Of a stretch of DNA of 37,003 bases, positions 21,608 through 29,763 are shown piece after piece (within the stretch, counting starts at the first letter, position 1; each line of letters starts with the position of its first letter). The notes below the pieces were generated by a model that ran no database searches, had not been told where the DNA came from, and saw only the letters and a program-made list of their open reading frames with translations. This stretch comes from a virus: positions 1 to 37,003 of the IMG/VR virus record IMGVR_UViG_3300047498_000021. One strand, 5' to 3'. Both the position numbers and the translations under genes were made by a program.

Positions 21608-23456
21608 CCCGGACGACTCGATTCTCGATGCCGCTTATGGGTTGAGCGCGGCGGCGAGTTCCGCCCCCGGCGGATCCGATGACCAATCCATCTTGGATGC
21701 GGCCTATGCGCCGAGCGCCCCCAAGGCATCCGACATGCCGAAATGGATGCAGGTCGGGAATCAAATGGTGATGCCTGTCGCGCACGCTGCTTCCGCTGTA
21801 CTGGGGGGCGCTGCGCACGCTGTCGGAAATCTCGCGGATGTCGTAACGCTCACAGGACCGGGAAAGGGAAGCTATGCGGACGCCTTTGCAGCGCCCTTCG
21901 CGTTACCTGTCACTCCCGACGATCACGTCACGCAGGCCGTGACACGGGGTATCGGCGCGGCCACGGGGGCAGTCAGTCGAGGGTATGACGCCGCATTCGG
22001 CACCGGGCCGGCGGCGCAGACGGTCAAAGAGCGGATACCGCAGGCGCTTGAGGCGGTGGGCGCGGTTGTGCCAGCGGCTCGTGCCTTTGGGATAGAAAGC
22101 ACGGCGGCGGTTGGTTCTCGTCAATCGTTGGGGGCAGCTTCTGCCGCTCCGGATCTGACTGGAGTCAGCCCGCCCCTACGCCAAGCCGTGACAAAAGCCG
22201 TTCAGAACTCGGGGGGAAATGTTACCCAAGAATTAAACGATGCCATCACGAACCATATAGAAGCTGAAAAGCACGGAGTCCAGTTGATGGAGGGTCAAGC
22301 GACCCGCGATCCCGAAAAGTTTTCAGCGGAACAGAACACCACTAACCCGCAGATCGTCAAACGCATCAACGATCAGAATACTCAAATGGTCGATGACTTG
22401 GACCGCATCCGCCGGGAAGCGGGACCAGGTACGGTTCAGAACAATCCCATTGAAAACGGCCAGCTTGTGGTCGATGACTTGAAGCGTGCCGATATCCCCA
22501 TTCGTCAAGACATCACGAATGCTTACGAAGCTGCCAAAAAAGCATCCGCGACCGGCGATTTACAAATGGATGGGCAATCGTTCGTAGATTCCGCAAACGC
22601 GGCTTTGAAGCCTCAAAGCAAGTTCAGGTTTTTGCCGAGTACCGTAAAAGGCATTCTGGACGATGTGTCCGAAGCGGGCGGAAAGATGAACTTGGACGAT
22701 TTCCAAGCTTATCAGACGCAGATTTCCGCCGAAATCAGAAAAGCGCAGCGAGCGGGAGACGGAAATGCGGTGGCCGCGATCAGCAGAGTCCAGGATGCGC
22801 TTAAATCTACAGCTCCGATGAGCGGAGAAACGGCTCAAGCAAAAGCGCTCTTTGATGTGGCGATAGGGAAAGCTCGAGCGCGTTTCGATGCGATTGATGC
22901 CGATCCCGCTTACGCCGCTGCCGTGGACGAAAGCACCGGCGCTCGCCCGATTAAACCCGGCGAACCCTCCCCTTTGGCCGACACGTTCATCGATAAATAC
23001 GTTTTGGGAAAAGGTGCTCCCAAAGCCAATGTCGATAACCTGATGGGAAAACTCAGTCCTGAAGCCAAGGAAGCAATTGCTTCGCACACGCTCGGAACGA
23101 TTCGCAATTCCGCAGTCGGCCCCAATGGGATTATTTCTCCGTATGGCCTAAACGGCGCGCTGGCGAAATACGGGCCGAAGCTTGATTCCCTAGTTTCTCC
23201 CGCCACCCGCGAAGATATTGAAGGCTTAGGGCGCGTAGTGCACAACGCAAAGGTCGCCCCGGCGGGCCATAGCGTCAATTATTCCAAGTCAGGAGTGATC
23301 ATGAACGCTGCGCAAGGCTTGGGAGAAGCGGCCTTGAATGGAAAAACCTTGGGGCTGGGCGTCCCGATTATCAAAAACATTGCCGCAAGCCGCGCTGCTG
23401 CCCGCACTCTCCAACCCGGGGCCGGGCTCGGAAAACTATCGGACTTGGCGAAGTGA
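21597..23456 (+). CDS. Large ejection protein, P22 gp16-like position
   Basis: A 619-residue protein (P22 gp16 has 609) starting at a GTG inside the end of the previous gene. It begins with two near-copies of D-D-(Q)-S-I-L-D-A-A-Y, a short tandem motif (residues 3-37). A hydrophobic stretch (MVMPVAHAASAVLGGAAHAV) follows, then long helices to the end. Base use shifts from about 22150: that later part is clearly less GC-rich than the first, which may mark recombination. It probably ends the ejection set; its last 21 bases overlap a gene on the other strand. Confidence 0.75.
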   Translation: MASSPDDSILDAAYGLSAAASSAPGGSDDQSILDAAYAPSAPKASDMPKWMQVGNQMVMPVAHAASAVLGGAAHAVGNLADVVTLTGPGKGSYADAFAAPFALPVTPDDHVTQAVTRGIGAATGAVSRGYDAAFGTGPAAQTVKERIPQALEAVGAVVPAARAFGIESTAAVGSRQSLGAASAAPDLTGVSPPLRQAVTKAVQNSGGNVTQELNDAITNHIEAEKHGVQLMEGQATRDPEKFSAEQNTTNPQIVKRINDQNTQMVDDLDRIRREAGPGTVQNNPIENGQLVVDDLKRADIPIRQDITNAYEAAKKASATGDLQMDGQSFVDSANAALKPQSKFRFLPSTVKGILDDVSEAGGKMNLDDFQAYQTQISAEIRKAQRAGDGNAVAAISRVQDALKSTAPMSGETAQAKALFDVAIGKARARFDAIDADPAYAAAVDESTGARPIKPGEPSPLADTFIDKYVLGKGAPKANVDNLMGKLSPEAKEAIASHTLGTIRNSAVGPNGIISPYGLNGALAKYGPKLDSLVSPATREDIEGLGRVVHNAKVAPAGHSVNYSKSGVIMNAAQGLGEAALNGKTLGLGVPIIKNIAASRAAARTLQPGAGLGKLSDLAK

Positions 23457-23588
23457 ACCGACAAACCAACGCAAGCCTATTAAGACGCCAAACAAAAACA
23501 CGCCGCAGAGCAAACCGAATGCAGGTGACTCGGTGATCGTTCCAAGGAAAAGCGTCGCGAACACGGTCAGCCACCAGATGAATGCCAT
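23436..23588 (-). CDS. Hidden antisense two-helix membrane protein (50 aa)
   Basis: A complete 50-residue ORF on the opposite strand in the gap between the ejection and tail genes. The ATG is preceded by AAGGAGGA, spaced 5 bases from AGGAGG, the best ribosome binding site seen in the window. The protein begins MAFIWWLTVFATLFLGTI and has a second hydrophobic helix (FGLLCGVFLFGVLIGLRWFV) and a basic end. Only Glu20 and three Arg are charged, giving two membrane spans. It overlaps the gp16-like gene end by 21 bases. A self-contained reverse gene in a late operon is typical of a moron such as a superinfection-exclusion or membrane-toxin gene; the function itself is not known. Confidence 0.75.
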   Translation of the reverse strand: MAFIWWLTVFATLFLGTITESPAFGLLCGVFLFGVLIGLRWFVGSLRQVR

Positions 23589-23654
23589 ACAGTCCTCCTT
23601 AACTGCCGTCACTGTATACCCCGATAAGTTTGGGGCGTTACTGGACGTCCATCC

Positions 23655-25574
23655 ATGACGACCCCCGCCGTCCTCGCTCCAGTCCTGACGCTCAAGTCAT
23701 GGCTCTCGACAGGCGTTCCTAACGCCAATGGCACCGTAGCCACGTATCAGGCCGGGACCGTGACGCCGGGCGCGACGTACCTGGACTCGACCGGCACAAC
23801 GACCAACACCAACCCGATTACGTTAAACGCTCGGGGTGAAGCTTCGGTATGGCTGACGCCGAACGTGGCTTACAAGTTTGTCGAATCGGATCAGTACGGG
23901 AACCTGATTAAGACGACGGATCAGGTCACGGTCGCGCAACTCCTGACGCTTTGGGGCGGCACCGACTCCGGGAGCGCCAGCGCCTACGTGCTGACTTTCA
24001 CCGCCAGTTTCTCGGCCTACGCGAACGGCACAGTCATTTACTGGGTGCCTGCGAATTCAAATACCGGAGCCGCCACCCTCAACGTCAACGGCTTGGGGGC
24101 CATTCCGATCCTGAACCCCACGGGCGGGGTGTTGGGGGCGAACCAGATCCAAGCGGGACTGATCCAGCAGGTCATATTCTACAATGGAACCTTCTACCTC
24201 CAGTCGCTGAACTCATTCTCCGGCGCGACCATCGGCACCTTCGGAGCCGAAACCGGCCTCACCGCTGCCGCCACCACCGACCTAGGCAGCGCCACCGCCC
24301 ACGTCGTCGCCATCGGCGGCACGACCACGGTCACGGGCTTTGGCTCAAGCGCCTCGCTTTCCGCCCCGATCTATACGGTGCGGTTCACCAATTCCCTGAC
24401 GCTGACGAACTCCACGAGCCTGCTGTTGCCGGGTGCCACGAACATCCAAACTTCGAGCGGCGACTGGCTGCTGGCACAGTATTTCGGCAACGGAGTCTGG
24501 CGCGTACTCACTTACCAGCGGGCCCAAGGCAACACGCAGCTTAAGATCAAGCCCGCCGATACCTCCGTGGTCTCCAGCACCACGCTCACCAACGACCCGG
24601 ACCTGTTCACCGGCACGCTTGCCGTGGGGCGGTACAGCTACGAGCTCTATCTGCTGTTCAACTCGGTTTCAGGGGCAGCGGGGTTCAAGTTCACGAATAC
24701 CGGAACCGCCGTCGATACCCGCGCGGTCGTCCCGGCGCTCGCCACGGGCTTCATCAACGCCACCGCCTACGGCCCCAAGAACGACACCTTCTACGGCACG
24801 ACGGTCACCTACAGCACGATTTCCACGAGCCCTGACAGTAACCAGGTGCTCTACAAAGGCTCCATCCTCGTCGGCACCGCCGGAACCTTTGGGATCGCGT
24901 GGGCACAGAACACCTCAACCGCCAGCAACACCACCCTTGAGGCGGGCTCTTACCTCTCGCTCTCGCTGCTCAATACCGGAAGCTCTACCGGCCCCTTCCA
25001 GCACCTTTACACGACCGCAGGAAGCGGGACCGAGACCATCCCCACCGGCTACACCACCCTGACGATTGAGGTCTGGGGAGCCTCTGGAGGCGGCGGGAGT
25101 GGGTACTTCAACTTCATGCCCACCGGAACACTCGGGGGCGGAGGGGGAGGCTCGGGGGGCTATGCCAAATCCACCTATACCGTCACCGGAGCGGGAGGGC
25201 AGACGATCGCTTACACCGTGGGGGCGGCGGGGGCAGGGGGAACGTACCCCGGTAACGGCACGGCCGGCGGGACGAGTTCTACGGCCTCAGGGACGTTTAC
25301 GATTACCTCCATTTCTTGCACCGGAGGTGGGGGAGGGGGACAGGCCAACACGTCGACTTATGGGTCCGGAGGCGCGGCCGGAGCCGCGAGCGGCGGGACG
25401 GTGACTAACACCTCGGGCAACGTCGGCAATGCCGGCACGGCCTCCGGAGGCGGCGCAGGCGGCTTCGGCATCGCCGGACTCAACGACACCGGCAACATCG
25501 GCGGCATGGGCGCGGCCTCGCCTTATAACGGTTATGCGGGAGGCACCGGAATCGTATGCTTCTCCTACTCTTGA
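23655..25574 (+). CDS. Tail fibre/adhesin with glycine-rich tip
   Basis: A 639-residue protein in three parts. Residues 1-90 (GTVATYQAGTVTPGATYLDS, NPITLNARGEASVWL, AYKFVESDQYGN) are the anchor domain also found in the next gene. The middle is beta-rich (TGAATLNVNGLGAIPI). The last 170 residues are extremely Gly-rich (WGASGGGGSGY, GGGGGGSGGYAKS, CTGGGGGGQ) and end in CFSYS, a pattern of the polyglycine-type tip domain of receptor-binding adhesins such as T-even gp38 relatives. It probably binds the host surface. There is no catalytic motif. No clear ribosome binding site was seen. Confidence 0.82.
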   Translation: MTTPAVLAPVLTLKSWLSTGVPNANGTVATYQAGTVTPGATYLDSTGTTTNTNPITLNARGEASVWLTPNVAYKFVESDQYGNLIKTTDQVTVAQLLTLWGGTDSGSASAYVLTFTASFSAYANGTVIYWVPANSNTGAATLNVNGLGAIPILNPTGGVLGANQIQAGLIQQVIFYNGTFYLQSLNSFSGATIGTFGAETGLTAAATTDLGSATAHVVAIGGTTTVTGFGSSASLSAPIYTVRFTNSLTLTNSTSLLLPGATNIQTSSGDWLLAQYFGNGVWRVLTYQRAQGNTQLKIKPADTSVVSSTTLTNDPDLFTGTLAVGRYSYELYLLFNSVSGAAGFKFTNTGTAVDTRAVVPALATGFINATAYGPKNDTFYGTTVTYSTISTSPDSNQVLYKGSILVGTAGTFGIAWAQNTSTASNTTLEAGSYLSLSLLNTGSSTGPFQHLYTTAGSGTETIPTGYTTLTIEVWGASGGGGSGYFNFMPTGTLGGGGGGSGGYAKSTYTVTGAGGQTIAYTVGAAGAGGTYPGNGTAGGTSSTASGTFTITSISCTGGGGGGQANTSTYGSGGAAGAASGGTVTNTSGNVGNAGTASGGGAGGFGIAGLNDTGNIGGMGAASPYNGYAGGTGIVCFSYS

Positions 25575-25590
25575 CCATAACGATAAACCA

Positions 25591-27789
25591 ATGACCGTCC
25601 CCACCGTCTTTTTCGGTCCCTTCTCGTCCATCAGTTCACTCGGCGCACCTAACTCTTTTGGTACGCTCGCGACGTATGCGGCGGGAACCTCAACCCCGCA
25701 GGCGACTTATCAGGATTCGGCCCTGACGATCCTGAACCAGAACCCCATTACCTTGAACGCTTTGGGTCAGGCATTCGTGTTCCTCACGGCCGGGCAAGCC
25801 TACAAGTTCATCTGCTTCGACAGCCTTGGGAATCAGTTGTGGTCTGAGGATAACGTGACGGGGCCGGTGAGCACGGCTCAGTCGCTGATCCCTTCGGTCA
25901 CGAACACGTATAACATCGGATCACCTGCATATACGTGGGCGAATGGGTATTTCGGAACCGCTCTGTACGTCGGGGGAATTCCCGTCTTGACGTATCCGAT
26001 CACGACGCAAGAGACCACCGCCGGGATCACGCCGACCAACTACCTGTATCCACCGGGTAACGTCCTGCGGTATGGGGCGGACCCGACCGGGGTCGCCGAC
26101 AGTACCGCCGCGTTCCAGTCGGCCTTGAACTCCGTGAGCTATATTGTGAGCCCCACAACAATTGCGCAGTGTCTCGCGCACGGCGGCGAGGTGTATGTCC
26201 CTCGCGGGCTCTACACGATCAGTTCGACGCTGTACCTCAACGCCAACGTCCACCTGGTCGGCGAGGATTGCGGGCCCATCCAGCAGTCGCCGCTGGTCGA
26301 GACCCTGCCGCCGGGGGCCGCGATCATCAGCTACACCGGCGGTGCGAACACCATAGCGATCGATGCCTCCGGATTCTGGTTGGTGGGGCAGACCGGGTAC
26401 AGCGGCACGGCGAGTGCCGGCGCTTCCAGCACCATCACAATCACTACGGGCCTCACCATCGGCTCGGCGGCGTCGATCACGATTTCGAGCGGCACGGGTG
26501 CCGGACAAACTCGCACGATCGCGAGTTACAACAGCGGGACGGGGGTCGCGACCGTCTCTTGGCCGTGGGATACCGCGCCGAACAACACGAGCGGCTGGTC
26601 CATTCCCGACGTCGCCATCGGCAGCCGCATGACTCGGCTGATCTCCCAGTCCGAAAACGGCCTGGAGACCTACGGCATCGGCAGCTACTCGCAAGGCGTC
26701 GCCGTCAAGAATCTCGCGATCGTCGCGACCGCCAATCAGTACATGGGGCTGAGGTTTAACGTCGCCCCTCAAGGCAACGCCGAGAACCTGCTCATCAGCG
26801 GATTTAAAACGAGCTTTGAATGCACCGGGTGCGCCTATCCGATCCTGAAGAACATCATCAGCGAGGCCACGCTCATCGGCTTCGGCTGGGTGCAGAACGA
26901 TCATGCGACCCGAATCAACTGTATGGAGTTCGGCGTCGCCGCGACCAGCACTCCGCTCAATTCGAGCAACCGGCCGTGGTTCGTGGATTACATGGCGCAG
27001 GAGGGCAACGATCCGAACCCGAGTTACTGGACCGCGCATTACAGCGTGCCGCAGTCGTCGGGCACCTACCTCAATTGCGATGGGGAGGGCGGCGACCGCA
27101 GTTATTTCATCGGAGGCGGGACCGGATACGAGGTGTTCATCGGTTGCCACATGGAGCGTTACAACCTGATCGGGGCGTACTTCAGCAACTGCACGGCCCT
27201 ATGGCTGGGAGGGGATTGGTTCTCGAACAACGCGAGCCTTCCCCCCGCTTTCTCGGGCGTGACCTGTAATGTGACGATCGACAGCGTGCTCCCCGATCCC
27301 GGCATGAGCGGGAACGTGGTCACCATCGGCTCGTTTCCCAACACGTACGGCGGACGTGTGACCGTGCGTAACTGCCCTCCCCAAGCGGGAGATTCGCGTC
27401 CCGCCGTGGGGCAACTCACCGTCTGGGACGCCTACCCGCCCGAGATCAGCACGACGGCGGTCACCACCGTGGGCGCGGCGACCTTCACCGCCCAGGCACT
27501 GATAGGAGGGGCCATCACGCGCGGCGGCACGCAGAGCTCGGGATTTTCCGACACCCTTCCGGCTGCTTCAAGCTGCATCGCGGTCATTCCTGGTTATGCT
27601 ACGGTTGGCATGAGCTACCAGTGCCAGATCTTCAACAAAACCACCCAGACTGAAACTCTGCTGCCCGGTTCGGGCGTCACGTTCGACGGCAACTTGGCCT
27701 CGAGTGCGACGATTGCGGCCGGCGCGAGTCGCGTGCTTACCGTCCAAGTCACCAACGTGGGCACGCCTGCCGTGACGGTGCTCGGATGA
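25591..27789 (+). CDS. Tailspike with pectate-lyase-like beta-helix
   Basis: A 732-residue protein from the ATG at 25591; a longer frame from 25429 overlaps the fibre gene and is rejected. Residues 1-95 repeat the anchor of the preceding fibre (GTLATYAAGTSTPQATYQDS, NPITLNALGQAFVFL). At about 155-215 lies VLRYGADPTGVADSTAAFQS and GGEVYVPRGLYTISSTLYLN, the start of a pectate-lyase-3 type right-handed beta-helix. A Thr/Ser-rich insertion (about 270-335) interrupts it. Tailspikes of this type bind and often cut surface polysaccharide. Catalytic residues cannot be assigned by eye. The C-terminus is small and beta-rich. Confidence 0.87.
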   Translation: MTVPTVFFGPFSSISSLGAPNSFGTLATYAAGTSTPQATYQDSALTILNQNPITLNALGQAFVFLTAGQAYKFICFDSLGNQLWSEDNVTGPVSTAQSLIPSVTNTYNIGSPAYTWANGYFGTALYVGGIPVLTYPITTQETTAGITPTNYLYPPGNVLRYGADPTGVADSTAAFQSALNSVSYIVSPTTIAQCLAHGGEVYVPRGLYTISSTLYLNANVHLVGEDCGPIQQSPLVETLPPGAAIISYTGGANTIAIDASGFWLVGQTGYSGTASAGASSTITITTGLTIGSAASITISSGTGAGQTRTIASYNSGTGVATVSWPWDTAPNNTSGWSIPDVAIGSRMTRLISQSENGLETYGIGSYSQGVAVKNLAIVATANQYMGLRFNVAPQGNAENLLISGFKTSFECTGCAYPILKNIISEATLIGFGWVQNDHATRINCMEFGVAATSTPLNSSNRPWFVDYMAQEGNDPNPSYWTAHYSVPQSSGTYLNCDGEGGDRSYFIGGGTGYEVFIGCHMERYNLIGAYFSNCTALWLGGDWFSNNASLPPAFSGVTCNVTIDSVLPDPGMSGNVVTIGSFPNTYGGRVTVRNCPPQAGDSRPAVGQLTVWDAYPPEISTTAVTTVGAATFTAQALIGGAITRGGTQSSGFSDTLPAASSCIAVIPGYATVGMSYQCQIFNKTTQTETLLPGSGVTFDGNLASSATIAAGASRVLTVQVTNVGTPAVTVLG

Positions 27790-28007
27790 CCGAACCCTTG
27801 GTGTCGTCCGAACAGATGCCGTGGGCGATCGTCACGCTCCTCGCGCTCTGGGGGTTTACCGTGCGCTTGCTCTTGGGCCGAGAGATCGCCTCGCGCGACC
27901 AGATGGAGAAGGACATCCGCGAGATCAAGGATCGGCTGTCGAGGATCGAAGGCCAACTCCTGAGTGCCGCCGACTTGGCGAGGCATTGGGACCATGACGC
28001 TCCCTGA
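27786..28007 (+). CDS. Membrane protein with coiled coil (73 aa), possible lysis accessory
   Basis: ATG overlaps the tailspike stop. One hydrophobic helix (WAIVTLLALWGFTVRLLL, about 13-30) is followed by a charged coiled-coil (EKDIREIKDRLSRIEGQLL). This membrane-anchor-plus-coiled-coil order resembles an i-spanin or a small phage envelope protein, but the length is short for a spanin. It opens the lysis cassette. Confidence 0.6.
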   Translation: MTEPLVSSEQMPWAIVTLLALWGFTVRLLLGREIASRDQMEKDIREIKDRLSRIEGQLLSAADLARHWDHDAP

Positions 28008-28022
28008 GAAGGCGAATCCGAC

Positions 28023-28355
28023 GTGAGTCTCCTTGCCGAACTCATTGCGAAACAGGAGGGGTTCGGCATCCCCGGAACCATTCCGACGACACACCAGAAT
28101 CCCGGCGACCTGACGGCCGCCCCGGGCGAGACGCATACGCCCGGAGAGCCGGTGGGCTCATTCGCGACGGTTCAGCAGGGGTGGGCAATGCTCGAGCGCC
28201 AGCTCCAGCTCTACGCCGACCGAGGGCTGACGCTCCAGGAGATGGTGAATATCTACGCCCCGCCCCCCGAAAATGACACCGCTGCCTATCTCAAATTCCT
28301 GTGTCAAGGGTTAAACTGTAGTCCCGACACCTTGGTCTCCGCACTGCACCCCTGA
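28023..28355 (+). CDS. Putative muralytic (lysozyme-like) protein (110 aa)
   Basis: A 110-residue protein from a GTG at 28023. The N-terminus (LIAKQEGFG with Glu12, then HQNPGDL at about 24-30) matches phage lysozyme-like proteins that begin with a helix carrying the catalytic Glu and a following N-P-G-D/N turn. VGSFATVQQGWAMLERQLQLY and GLTLQEMVNIYAPPPENDT continue the expected fold, with the latter like the C-terminal part of transglycosylase-type domains. It lies among holin-like genes, so it is the best endolysin candidate here. It has no signal peptide. Confidence 0.6.
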   Translation: MSLLAELIAKQEGFGIPGTIPTTHQNPGDLTAAPGETHTPGEPVGSFATVQQGWAMLERQLQLYADRGLTLQEMVNIYAPPPENDTAAYLKFLCQGLNCSPDTLVSALHP

Positions 28356-28657
28356 TGCTCAACCTCATTTGTACCTTCGCGATCGGGATCTTCCCCTTCA
28401 ATTTCCCCCTCTCCGTCAATACGACGGATAGCACGGTTTCCCTGAACGGAGGGACGCCCTTCCCGGCGCTCGTGGTCTCGCCGACCCAGGTGAAGTTCAT
28501 CTATCCCCTCACGGTCCTTGGCCGGGGCCAGTCCTTATGGGGGACGAAACCCATTCTGACGCTGCGCCGGCCCTCCCTTGGCCTCAACATCTACGTCCCG
28601 GTAGGGTTTTGGAGTAACTCCACGACCTTGGCGGGTCAGTGTCAGCCCGCCCCATGA
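28355..28657 (+). CDS. Hypothetical protein (100 aa)
   Basis: The ATG shares its first base with the last base of the previous stop. The protein has a hydrophobic N-terminus (LICTFAIGIFPFNFPL) that may be a signal or anchor. It is otherwise beta-rich (FPALVVSPTQVKFIYPLTVL) and ends in a Cys/Pro-containing tail. No family is recognised; located within the lysis cassette. Confidence 0.55.
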   Translation: MLNLICTFAIGIFPFNFPLSVNTTDSTVSLNGGTPFPALVVSPTQVKFIYPLTVLGRGQSLWGTKPILTLRRPSLGLNIYVPVGFWSNSTTLAGQCQPAP

Positions 28658-29037
28658 ACGCCATTCCGTGGTATCGCTCGCCGGTCTTTGTGAGCGCAGC
28701 GGTCTCGGTCGTCTCGAGCCTCATCGGGCTGACCCCAAGGCTGGCGGTGGCGCTCGGCCTTACCTCTCCGGGCGCGATCCAGAGCGCCGTGGACAGCGTA
28801 TTCCAGGTCATCGGCTTAGGGGCTGCCCTGTATGCCGCCGTCAAACGGCAGTCGTCCGAGATTCAGCCCCTGACGCTCAGCCAGAAGGCCGCAGACGCCC
28901 ATCCGGCCAATACCCCTACCCCTGTGGCTCCCTTTCCTTCTGCGCCTCCTGTAGCCCCGCTCCCTCGCGCCCCAAGCGTTCCTGAGAACACTCGCCACCT
29001 CGACGCCGCCATTGATGCGCTGCAAGGAAAGAAATGA
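28654..29037 (+). CDS. Holin-like membrane protein
   Basis: ATG at 28654 overlaps the preceding stop (ATGA), preferred over a GTG at 28639. Two hydrophobic helices (VFVSAAVSVVSSLIGL, and VDSVFQVIGLGAALYAAVK) sit in the first 65 residues, followed by a long Pro/Ala-rich soluble tail and a final helix (TRHLDAAIDALQGKK). The total is 127 residues. Small two-span proteins beside lysis genes are often holins, which permit endolysin release. The tail is longer than in most holins. Confidence 0.6.
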   Translation: MNAIPWYRSPVFVSAAVSVVSSLIGLTPRLAVALGLTSPGAIQSAVDSVFQVIGLGAALYAAVKRQSSEIQPLTLSQKAADAHPANTPTPVAPFPSAPPVAPLPRAPSVPENTRHLDAAIDALQGKK

Positions 29038-29381
29038 AGCTCTATGACCTGATCCTGCTTCCTGCGCTGCTGATGCTCGTGTCCTGCGCGACGTCAGCCA
29101 GCAACGCTTTCCTGACCTCCCTCCACGACACGGCGCTCGTGAATGATGCCGTCGTGGTCACAGCCACCGCTGCCCTGCAATCCGGTGCCATCTCGAGCAC
29201 GGAAGCGACTAAGATTCTCGCCATCACGGACGGAGTGAACGCGCTATTAACTGCCGCCAACGCCGCTTACGTCGCCGGCAATACCGCGCTCGCTTCAACC
29301 GATCTTGCGTCCGCGACGTCCAAGGCAACGCAGACCCAAGCGTGTCTCAAATCCCCGCCGGTCTCGGGGTGCCTGCCATGA
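29034..29381 (+). CDS. Lipoprotein (115 aa)
   Basis: The N-terminus LILLPALLMLVSCATSASN has a hydrophobic signal and the lipobox LVSC, with Cys18 as the lipidated residue, giving a 98-residue mature lipoprotein. The rest is Ala/Thr-rich helix (DAVVVTATAALQSGAISSTEATKIL) and ends in a two-Cys tail (CLKSPPVSGCLP). It may be an outer-membrane spanin-like lysis partner or another envelope lipoprotein; the absence of a long coiled coil leaves this open. Overlaps both neighbours by 4 bases. Confidence 0.72.
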   Translation: MKLYDLILLPALLMLVSCATSASNAFLTSLHDTALVNDAVVVTATAALQSGAISSTEATKILAITDGVNALLTAANAAYVAGNTALASTDLASATSKATQTQACLKSPPVSGCLP

Positions 29382-29575
29382 GCATCACTGCGGCCCTCGC
29401 GATCCTCCAAGCCCTGATGTCCGCCGCCCCGGCTGTGTTGTCTCTCATCCAGACCGCCGAAGCCGCAGGCGGTACGGTGAGCGAGGCCGATATCCAGGCG
29501 ATCCTCACCCAGTACGGGGTAGACCGCGTGGTGTTTGCCTCCGCGATTGCAGCCGCCAAAGCGGCAGGGAAATGA
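29378..29575 (+). CDS. Small Ala-rich helical protein (65 aa)
   Basis: ATG overlaps the lipoprotein stop (ATGA); earlier in-frame starts would overlap it further and are not used. The product is a moderately hydrophobic helix (AALAILQALMSAAPAVLSLI) followed by SEADIQAILTQYGVDRVVF and ends in AIAAAKAAGK. It lacks clear polar or enzymatic motifs. It may be a membrane-associated lysis accessory. Confidence 0.58.
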   Translation: MSITAALAILQALMSAAPAVLSLIQTAEAAGGTVSEADIQAILTQYGVDRVVFASAIAAAKAAGK

Positions 29576-29576
29576 C

Positions 29577-29762
29577 ATGATTTCAACGCTACTCGTCGCC
29601 TTCATCGTCCTCTGTATCGTGGGCCTCATCCTCTGGGGAATCGGCCAGATACCGGGTGTCCCGCCCATCGTGAAAACGGTGGTGTACGTGATCGTCGGCA
29701 TCATCCTGCTACTCTGGCTGCTCGGTCAGGTACAGGGCGGCATGCATCTCTCCCTACATTGA
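29577..29762 (+). CDS. Thivi_2564-type two-span membrane protein, possible holin
   Basis: A 61-residue protein with two hydrophobic helices (TLLVAFIVLCIVGLILWGI and VVYVIVGIILLLWLLG) joined by the turn QIPGVPPIVKT. This P-x-x-P-x-x-P-x-I-K-T turn is the hallmark of a small membrane-protein family found in phages and bacteria. It is a good holin candidate by size and place. The start at 29577 is one base after the preceding stop. Confidence 0.7.
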   Translation: MISTLLVAFIVLCIVGLILWGIGQIPGVPPIVKTVVYVIVGIILLLWLLGQVQGGMHLSLH

Positions 29763-29763
29763 T

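Noticed and set aside
25429-25590. Longer reading of the tailspike from 25429
   Set aside because: It lies inside the fibre gene's Gly-rich end in another frame; the ATG at 25591 begins exactly at the shared anchor domain.
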